Shown: piece after piece, positions 1 through 5,063 of the stretch | How the letters are laid out: each line of letters starts with the position of its first letter | Numbering within the stretch: the stretch's first letter is position 1 | Assembly (NCBI GenBank): GCA_035934355.1 | Contig: DASYYA010000013.1 | Span: 1 to 6,027 of the forward strand | Direction: 5' to 3' | Origin: Rubrimentiphilum sp035934355 | Lineage (GTDB): Bacteria; Vulcanimicrobiota; Vulcanimicrobiia; Vulcanimicrobiales; Vulcanimicrobiaceae | DNA length: 6,027 nucleotides | The notes under the pieces: generated by a model | What the model saw: only the letters and a program-made list of their open reading frames with translations | Told to the model about the DNA's origin: nothing | The model's database searches: none | Position numbers and translations under genes: made by a program

Positions 1-612
1 GCCGTCATCGCAGCCGCGATCCTGATCCCTGTCCTTGCAGGTTACTTTCAACTCGACGCCCGCCGCTATGCCAACGCGTTGCTTACCGTCGTGCCGAGAA
101 AGTGGCACCCTCAAACTACCGCCGCCTTGGCGGAAGTCTCCCGATCGGTGGGCCGCACGATCCGCGGCCAGGTCATCGTGAGTTCGCTCGTCGGAGTAAT
201 GGTGTATGTCGTGCTTGCCGCACTTGGCATAAGATTTGCGGCGATCATTGCACTCCTCACCGCGGTTTGCGACGTCGTACCCTATCTGGGCGGCATTGCC
301 GCGTTTCTACCGTCGCTGCTCTTTGCGCTCACGAGCGGCGGCGTCCCACGCATGGTGTTGGTCGGCCTGCTCTTGCTCGCAGTTTTTGAGTTCGAAGCAC
401 AGTTTCTTGCGCCGCAAATCGTCGGGTCCAACACGCGCCTGGCGCCATCGCTCATTGTCATCGTACTCCTGGCGGGGACAGCGCTTTTTGGGCTTCTCGG
501 ACTCTTTTTAGCGGTTCCGCTGGCAGCCGTCGTCGGTGCCGCGATTCGAGGCTTCAATGCTCCGGCCGCCGGCGAACCATATCCGCAACACGTTCTCGAA
601 CTTCGGAGGTAA
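1..612 (+). CDS. AI-2E family (PerM/YdiK-like) transporter, C-terminal part
   Basis: This is the C-terminal 203 residues of an inner-membrane permease of the AI-2E/PerM family. The frame is open to base 1, so the start is outside the window; the TTG at 79 is internal. Family members are usually about 340-370 residues, so roughly 60% is visible. Hydrophobic segments lie near residues 1-16, 57-77, 79-110, 117-135 and 148-183. The family signature is clear: GRTIRGQ (51-57) leading into a membrane helix, DVVPYLGG (91-98) in the place of the usual 'iPyvG', and PQIVGSNTRLAPS (138-150) followed by a Gly-rich LFGLLGLFLAVPLAA helix (162-176). Members have been linked to autoinducer-2 export, Na+/H+ antiport or general efflux, and the substrate cannot be read from sequence. 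The gene stops 4 bp before the DUF302 gene, so the two are probably co-transcribed. Family call is firm; function is open. Confidence 0.93.
   Translation, partial: AVIAAAILIPVLAGYFQLDARRYANALLTVVPRKWHPQTTAALAEVSRSVGRTIRGQVIVSSLVGVMVYVVLAALGIRFAAIIALLTAVCDVVPYLGGIAAFLPSLLFALTSGGVPRMVLVGLLLLAVFEFEAQFLAPQIVGSNTRLAPSLIVIVLLAGTALFGLLGLFLAVPLAAVVGAAIRGFNAPAAGEPYPQHVLELRR
605..609 (+). promoter_or_regulatory. Shine-Dalgarno site of the DUF302 gene
   Basis: GGAGG is centred 7 nt before the ATG at 617 and lies within the last two sense codons of the upstream permease gene. It fixes the DUF302 start at 617 rather than at upstream in-frame alternatives (from 536) that would overlap the permease. Its position suggests translational coupling of the two genes. 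Confidence 0.8.
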
Positions 613-616
613 TACT

Positions 617-1027
617 ATGAAAAACGCTCTGCAAACGACTCGCTACGGGCACGTTGTCAGCACGCGCTTGCCCTACGAGTCTGCGGTCGAGCAGATCAAG
701 TCACTGCTCAAAGACGAAGGCTTCGGCGTTCTCTGCGAGATCGACGTGAAGAAAACGATGCAAGACAAGCTGGGAGTGGCATTCCGGCCGTATTGCATCT
801 TGGGCGCGTGCAATCCGCCGCTGGCTCACCGAGCTCTCTCGGCGGACGCTCAGCTCGGGCTCCTTTTGCCGTGCAATATTGTCGTGCAAGAAGAGCAGAG
901 CCGTACGATCGTTTCGGCAATCGATACGCGTGCGCTACTGTCGGTTACGGGCGATCCGTCACTGCTTCCGATCGCCGATGAGGTCAATGCGCGACTGACG
1001 CGCGTGCTCGATCGAATCGCTACTTAG
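617..1027 (+). CDS. DUF302 domain-containing protein
   Basis: A 136-residue soluble protein that is one complete DUF302 domain. Hallmarks are the N-terminal segment YGHVVSTRLPYESAVEQIK (10-28), GFGVLCEIDVKKTMQDKLG (35-53), FRPYCILGACNPPLAHRAL (56-74) and GLLLPCNIVVQE (81-92). The domain forms a small alpha/beta fold of unknown biochemical function; GACNP and LLPCN are its strongly conserved parts. Four cysteines are present (40, 60, 65, 86); C65 and C86 sit in the conserved motifs, whereas C40 is where many homologues have Thr or another residue. No signal peptide or membrane segment is visible, so it is probably cytoplasmic. The start at 617 is supported by GGAGG 7 nt upstream. It follows a permease gene by 4 bp, and its stop codon overlaps the end of the convergent cytochrome gene by 8 bp. 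Family firm, function unknown. Confidence 0.93.
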   Translation: MKNALQTTRYGHVVSTRLPYESAVEQIKSLLKDEGFGVLCEIDVKKTMQDKLGVAFRPYCILGACNPPLAHRALSADAQLGLLLPCNIVVQEEQSRTIVSAIDTRALLSVTGDPSLLPIADEVNARLTRVLDRIAT

Positions 1028-1031
1028 CGAT
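1016..1031. terminator. Inverted repeat over the convergent stop codons (possible bidirectional terminator)
   Basis: ATCGCT-ACTT-AGCGAT forms a perfect 6-bp stem with a 4-nt loop (7 bp if the inner A-T pair closes). The two TAG stop codons of the convergent genes lie symmetrically within it. There is no T-run on either side, so it is not a canonical intrinsic terminator, and part of the symmetry follows from two opposed TAG codons. It is the only hairpin seen at the junction. Confidence 0.3.
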
Positions 1032-2186
1032 CGGCGTCGTCCACCACAGCATCCAACGCCAAGTCGGTCCCCCGCTCGGCGCGGCTGAGTTCGCTCCCAG
1101 TCCGGCTTCTACATAAGCATGGAGATACGGCGTTCCCGGCACGTTGAATGCGAAGTCGACGTTCCCAAAATGCGACACCGTTCCCAAGCCATCATCGGTA
1201 AACTCGTTGCGATACGCTAAGACCGCGGTGTTATTGAAGAGCGGCTCGTAGATCTCCATAGTGAACGCGCGACTCTGGGCAGCCGGCAGTTGATTGCCGT
1301 CGGCGTCGAGACCCGGGTTGGCGTCGTGCGCAATTTGGTAGATCCCCAGGAAACCGGGTACGCCTTTGGCTTGCGGATCGCGCTGCAGATATGCGGCGAT
1401 CGAATTGTAGCGATCGACGTCACCGGTGGAAACCACAAAGCTTCCGGCACTTCCGTACATGCCGAGCTCCAGCGGTTGATCGGCATGCGCACTCGCGACT
1501 TTCCATTGAAACGTTTTGTCGGTGCCGGGCGTGTTCGTGAAATCCGCATTCGAAACAAAACCGTTGCTCGATCCCAGCCAACCGGCTTCGGCATCGAGAG
1601 CTCCATGCACGTAGGCCAACTTCGCTCCCCAGCGATTGGCATCGAGTTGATAAACGTGTTCGCCGACCGTTATTTCCGGCGTTGAAAAGGCTGAAATGTC
1701 GAACCATTGGCTAAACGGCGACGGTGCCGGCGGTTCGTATTTTCCCAAAAAGAGATGCCCGTCGCGGTGAAAGAGGTTGTTGTAGGTCACCCAGGCGGTG
1801 TCCAAAGTTCCTCCGCCTGAATCATTTTGCAGCAACCATTGTTGCACATGGTACGTCCAGTCGGGCGAAAGATATCCGCCCGCATGCAGCGCGAGATTGC
1901 CGAATGAGTTGGTGTGCGAAGGCGAGATATCGCTGACGCCGCCGGTGCTGTCGCCGTTCACCTGCTCGCCGAACCATACCGCCGGGACCGTATTGAGCAC
2001 TTCACGGTTGAGCGAAGCGTAGCCCGTTCGTTGGACGTAGCGCCCGTATTCATTCAACGCCGGCACGACGGTGTGGCACGTACTGCACTGCACGCCGTAG
2101 GCTTTGGCGAACATCGGCATCGCCTGCGCTTTGCCGCCTGTTATGAACGCCATTACCGCCAGCGGAATGAGCAGCCGCCGGATCAT
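1020..2186 (-). CDS. Secreted mono-haem cytochrome c with porin-like beta-barrel domain
   Basis: A 388-residue exported protein. Residues 1-22 are a Sec signal peptide (RR start, hydrophobic core, AQA cleavage site). Directly after it is a covalent haem c motif CSTCH (34-38) in the setting 'FAKAYGVQC..CH..VPALNEYGRYVQRTGY', typical of single-haem proteins with a haem segment ahead of a barrel. The remaining ~330 residues have short alternating, aromatic-rich strands, such as TYHVQQWLLQN (111-121), DTAWVTYNN (129-137), HLFLGKYEPP (144-153), FTMEIYEPLF (308-317) and YLHAYVEAGLGA (354-365), with polar loops. The 'LGKYEPP..SPFSQW' stretch recalls phosphate-selective-type porins. Outer-membrane location is therefore likely but inferred. 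No second haem motif exists, and the distal haem ligand is not obvious. The start is ATG at 2186 rather than GTG-like codons upstream at 2234, because it gives a signal peptide, has AAGG 7 nt upstream, and overlaps the cupredoxin stop as ATGA. Related proteins are usually annotated just 'cytochrome c'. Confidence 0.85.
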   Translation of the reverse strand: MIRRLLIPLAVMAFITGGKAQAMPMFAKAYGVQCSTCHTVVPALNEYGRYVQRTGYASLNREVLNTVPAVWFGEQVNGDSTGGVSDISPSHTNSFGNLALHAGGYLSPDWTYHVQQWLLQNDSGGGTLDTAWVTYNNLFHRDGHLFLGKYEPPAPSPFSQWFDISAFSTPEITVGEHVYQLDANRWGAKLAYVHGALDAEAGWLGSSNGFVSNADFTNTPGTDKTFQWKVASAHADQPLELGMYGSAGSFVVSTGDVDRYNSIAAYLQRDPQAKGVPGFLGIYQIAHDANPGLDADGNQLPAAQSRAFTMEIYEPLFNNTAVLAYRNEFTDDGLGTVSHFGNVDFAFNVPGTPYLHAYVEAGLGANSAAPSGGPTWRWMLWWTTPIAK

Positions 2187-2530
2187 TTTGTCACCTTGAT
2201 CGTCAGGATCATATTGGCGTGTCCAGGCCCGCACTCAACGGCGCAATGCAGCACGTATACTCCGGCTTTTTTCGGCGTAAACGTAACGGTTACAAACTTT
2301 GATGGCAGAATCACCGTCAGCGGAATGCCGAGCTCTTTCGACTCGATTCCATGAACGCCGCCGCTTGAAGTCAAGCGCAGCGCCGTCGGCTCTCCGAGCG
2401 GCACCGTAATGCTCGCCGGTGTGAACTTCCAATTGGACGCCACAATGTCCATCGTCGGATGTGCGCCCAGTGGAGTCGCATTTGCCGCAAAAAATAACAG
2501 CGCGGTAAGAACGGTCAAAGATCTTCTCAT
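2183..2530 (-). CDS. Secreted CuA-type cupredoxin (cytochrome oxidase subunit II-like soluble domain)
   Basis: A 115-residue copper protein. Residues 1-23 form a signal peptide (RR, hydrophobic core, cleavage likely after PLGA); an uncleaved N-terminal anchor is possible. The rest is a single cupredoxin fold beginning 'DIVASNWKFTPASITVPLGEP', the usual pattern of the COX2/nitrous oxide reductase group. All ligands of a binuclear CuA centre can be placed: H60 (GGVHGIES), then C96, C100, H104 and M107 in HCAVECGPGHANM, with the exact C-x3-C-x3-H-x2-M spacing of COX2. V98 sits where COX2 has Glu/Gln; that residue ligates through its backbone carbonyl, so the change need not matter. It lacks the two N-terminal membrane helices of ordinary COX2, and no oxidase subunit I is in the window. 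It overlaps the downstream cytochrome c by 4 bp, making electron exchange between them likely (inference). No good Shine-Dalgarno precedes the ATG at 2530. Confidence 0.9.
   Translation of the reverse strand: MRRSLTVLTALLFFAANATPLGAHPTMDIVASNWKFTPASITVPLGEPTALRLTSSGGVHGIESKELGIPLTVILPSKFVTVTFTPKKAGVYVLHCAVECGPGHANMILTIKVTK
2191..2197 (-). promoter_or_regulatory. Shine-Dalgarno-like site deciding the cytochrome start
   Basis: On the minus strand AAGGTGA precedes the ATG at 2186, with AAGG 7 nt from the start codon. It lies inside the last codons of the cupredoxin gene. Together with the ATGA overlap (2183-2186) it supports reinitiation or coupled translation of the cytochrome after the cupredoxin. 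Confidence 0.6.
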
Positions 2531-2555
2531 ATTGAGAGCGTAACGTATTCGCAGG

Positions 2556-2561
2556 TATATA
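2556..2561 (-). promoter_or_regulatory. Weak -10-like element upstream of the cupredoxin gene
   Basis: Minus-strand TATATA lies about 25 bp before the cupredoxin ATG in the only real intergenic gap of the minus-strand group. No matching -35 box is present; the position about 17 bp upstream falls within the tandem repeat at 2576-2596, which would suit an activator-dependent promoter. It is a weak match and the genes could equally be read through from the ATPase. Confidence 0.2.
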
Positions 2562-2575
2562 CGATGACGGACTTC

Positions 2576-2596
2576 GGAAGAACCTGGGAAGAACCT
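2576..2596. repeat. Tandem 10-bp direct repeat with 11-bp period
   Basis: Two identical copies of GGAAGAACCT (2576-2585 and 2587-2596) are separated by one G; read on the minus strand, AGGTTCTTCC twice. The first copy in the minus-strand direction overlaps the ATPase stop codon (2597-2595), and the second ends about 45 bp before the cupredoxin ATG. An 11-bp direct-repeat period equals about one helical turn and is typical of OmpR/PhoB-family response-regulator sites. Use as an operator is inferred; a chance small duplication is possible. The rest of the 2531-2594 gap shows no terminator-like hairpin with a T-run. Confidence 0.45.
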
Positions 2597-5054
2597 AGCT
2601 CGCGGTTTGCGCCGTTATGAGAAGCCGCGCGTGCAGGCGATGAAAAAATAAAGTCTTTGTCAATTCGGCAAGCGCCACATACACAATGACGATCGCTGCG
2701 ATTATTCCCAGCACCGGGAGCGGGACCGGAGCGAAGCCCAACAGTCCGGCGATCGGCGTGAACGGGAGCGCCATTCCGATGGCAGCGCACAGTGCGGTTG
2801 TCACGGCCAGCTGCCAACTTGGGCGACTGCTGAAAAACGGGACTCGACGTGTCCTCAGCACGAAAACGATCAACGCTTGAGTCCCGAACGACTCGATGAA
2901 AAAGCCCGCGCGAAAAACCGGCGCGGAAGCGTGCACGATCAGCAGTAGAATTGCAAAGATCGCAAAATCCGTAAGGGCACTGTAGGGGCCAAACGCAGCC
3001 ATAAACCGGCGAACAAAGCGTAGATCCCAGTGCGAAGGGCGGACCAGCTGTTCGGGGTCGACGTTATCCGATGGAATTGTCGTCTCACTCACGTCGTAGA
3101 GTAAGTTGTTCAGCAGCACTTGAGAAGGCAGCAACGGCAAGAACGGTAAGATCATCGATCCGACCGCTGCGCTGATCATGTTGCCGAAGTTGGACGACGT
3201 AGCCATCAAGACGTACTTAATCGTGTTGGCAAAGATCCGGCGCCCCTCGCTTACACCGCTGGCCAGGATCGCAAGATCCTTCGAAACCAGCACCACATCG
3301 GAGGCGTTCTTGGCGACGTCGGCGGCGGAATCAACGGTAATTCCGACGTCGGCCGTTCGTAACGCCAGCACGTCGTTCACCCCGTCGCCGAGGAAGCCAA
3401 CGTCGGTACCGGGCGCCCGCTGCACGCGTATGATGCGCTCTTTCTGCACGGGTGAGATCCGCGCGAAGAGATCGATCGTCGGCATGCGCGCGAGCAATTC
3501 TGCGTCATTGAGCGAGTCCAATTCTTCGCCCACGATCGAACTGCGCAATGGCAGGCCGATGCGCGAACAAAGCACACGAGCGGCCTGTTCACTGTCTCCG
3601 GTGATCACCTTCGTTTGTACATTCAGCTTTGCGAGCAGGTCGAGCGCGTCAGTCACGCCTTCTTTTGGAGGGTCCGCAAACACGAGCAAACCCGCGAATT
3701 GCAGATCGCGCTCGTCCTGGACCGTGAACTGATGTTGATCCGGAAAAGGGCGTATCGCCACGGCGATCACCCGCGCTCCCGATTCAACATAACCGTTAAC
3801 CAGAGCGGTGGCTTCGTTGGGGACTGCTGCGCAACAGGCGAAGACTGCCTCGGGCGCGCCCTTCACCACAAGCAGCCGCTGTTTGTCAACACTCGCCAGC
3901 ACCGACATCCGCCGGCGTTGGTAGTCGAATGGAATCTCCTGGAGTCGCTCGCAGTTGGCCAAACGTGCACTAACGCTTGCGGGAACGGCACTCCATAGCG
4001 CAAGGTCCAGCGCGCTGACGGTCGTCGTCGAATCGACGCCCGGCTGCGCCGTGTTGCACAAAAGACCGTACAAACGTACGGAATCCGAGGCATGGCCGTT
4101 GGCGTCAACTGCCGCTTCGAGTGCGAGTTCTCCGGTTGTGAGCGTTCCGGTCTTATCGGTGAAGAGAACCTCGATGTTACCAATATCTTCAATGCTGATA
4201 AGGCGCTTCACGATTGCACCGAGTTGAGCCATCCGATAGCCGCCGAGTGATAAGCTCACCGAGACGATCACCGGCAACATCTGTGGCGTCAAACTCACCG
4301 AGATCGCCAATGCGAAGAGTAGCGACTCGATTGCGGAGCGATGCAGAACCAAACTCACCGCAAACACTGCGCCGCTGACGAGCACCGTAATGTAGAGTAA
4401 CATCCCCGAAAAACGGCCGAGCCCGATTTCAAACGCGGTGCGAGGTTGGCGGCGGGCGGCGTGTGCGGCAATCTCTCCGAAACGTGTCACTCTGCCGATG
4501 GCCACGACGACGCCGAACCCGCGTCCGGCAAAAACAGAGGTGCCCATGTACGCGATGCTGCCGGTTTCTTTTTCGACGGGGCGGCTTTCGCCGGTAAGCG
4601 TGCCCTCGTCGCATTCGAGCTGCTGCGCGAATCGAATCTCCAAATCGGCCGGAACCGCATCGCCGGTATCGAGTGCAACAACGTCGCCGGGAACCAACTC
4701 CGATGCATCAACGCGCTGCAAGCCGTTTTCGCGAACGACGGTTACCTTGCGGCTGATTCGCGCCCGCAAACCTTCGATAATTCCCTCGGCACGATATTCG
4801 TTGCGCGTGCCCAGCAGCACGCTCAACGCGACAATTGAGAGGACAATCAGCGCATCGGTGCGTTCATGCAGTGCCAACGCCAGCGCGCCGACAGCAACCA
4901 GCAAAGCGTCGAATGGTGAAGCGAATTGGCGCAGGAAAACCCACAGCAGCGTTGCCCGACCGGCGGTAATCGTATTGGGCCCGCTCACGTGCCGTCGTGC
5001 CGCAACTTGCACTTCGCGTAAACCCGTTATGCCGGCAGGCACCCCAGCGAGCAC
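2595..5054 (-). CDS. P3B (MgtA/MgtB-like) cation-transporting P-type ATPase
   Basis: An 819-residue inner-membrane ion pump of the P3B, magnesium-type, P-ATPase group. Visible in order: N-terminal cation-ATPase segment (GLREVQVAARRHVSGPN, 11-27), helices near 46-64 and 66-83, actuator TGES (154-157), helices near 214-235 and 242-265 with PQMLP (257-261), phosphorylation motif DKTGTLT (300-306, D300 phosphorylated), nucleotide-binding KGAPE (399-402 with K398), TGD (485-487), hinge GDGVND (556-561), then about six C-terminal helices. The stretches SSNFGN (620-625) and NNLLYDVS..IPSDNVDPEQL (649-670) are characteristic of MgtA-type pumps, as is GFFIESFGTQALIV (717-730). It is shorter than enteric MgtA (about 900) mainly at the N-terminus. 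Helix 4 has Gln258 where enteric MgtA has Glu, so the ion carried is not certain. The start is uncertain: GTG at 5054 or GTG at 5042, neither with a good Shine-Dalgarno. It lies 9 bp after, and in frame with, the NirJ-like gene, so co-transcription is likely. Confidence 0.92.
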   Translation of the reverse strand: MLAGVPAGITGLREVQVAARRHVSGPNTITAGRATLLWVFLRQFASPFDALLVAVGALALALHERTDALIVLSIVALSVLLGTRNEYRAEGIIEGLRARISRKVTVVRENGLQRVDASELVPGDVVALDTGDAVPADLEIRFAQQLECDEGTLTGESRPVEKETGSIAYMGTSVFAGRGFGVVVAIGRVTRFGEIAAHAARRQPRTAFEIGLGRFSGMLLYITVLVSGAVFAVSLVLHRSAIESLLFALAISVSLTPQMLPVIVSVSLSLGGYRMAQLGAIVKRLISIEDIGNIEVLFTDKTGTLTTGELALEAAVDANGHASDSVRLYGLLCNTAQPGVDSTTTVSALDLALWSAVPASVSARLANCERLQEIPFDYQRRRMSVLASVDKQRLLVVKGAPEAVFACCAAVPNEATALVNGYVESGARVIAVAIRPFPDQHQFTVQDERDLQFAGLLVFADPPKEGVTDALDLLAKLNVQTKVITGDSEQAARVLCSRIGLPLRSSIVGEELDSLNDAELLARMPTIDLFARISPVQKERIIRVQRAPGTDVGFLGDGVNDVLALRTADVGITVDSAADVAKNASDVVLVSKDLAILASGVSEGRRIFANTIKYVLMATSSNFGNMISAAVGSMILPFLPLLPSQVLLNNLLYDVSETTIPSDNVDPEQLVRPSHWDLRFVRRFMAAFGPYSALTDFAIFAILLLIVHASAPVFRAGFFIESFGTQALIVFVLRTRRVPFFSSRPSWQLAVTTALCAAIGMALPFTPIAGLLGFAPVPLPVLGIIAAIVIVYVALAELTKTLFFHRLHARLLITAQTAS

Positions 5055-5063
5055 GATCAGCAG

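Noticed and set aside
536..616. A longer DUF302 product starting at 536
   Set aside because: The added 27 residues overlap the permease gene and do not belong to the domain; GGAGG at 605-609 points to ATG 617.
2187..2234. A longer cytochrome product starting at 2234
   Set aside because: It would add 16 charged residues ahead of the signal peptide and overlap the cupredoxin by 52 bp; the ATG at 2186 has a Shine-Dalgarno-like site and an ATGA overlap.
2183..2530. Calling the cupredoxin a cytochrome c oxidase subunit II or a type 1 blue copper protein
   Set aside because: It lacks the two N-terminal membrane helices and any subunit I neighbour, and it has the two-cysteine CuA motif rather than the single-cysteine type 1 site.
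3178..3732. A 184-codon plus-strand open frame opposite the ATPase gene
   Set aside because: Antisense to the conserved hinge and nucleotide-binding region; low-complexity Ser/Arg/Thr product with no family features.
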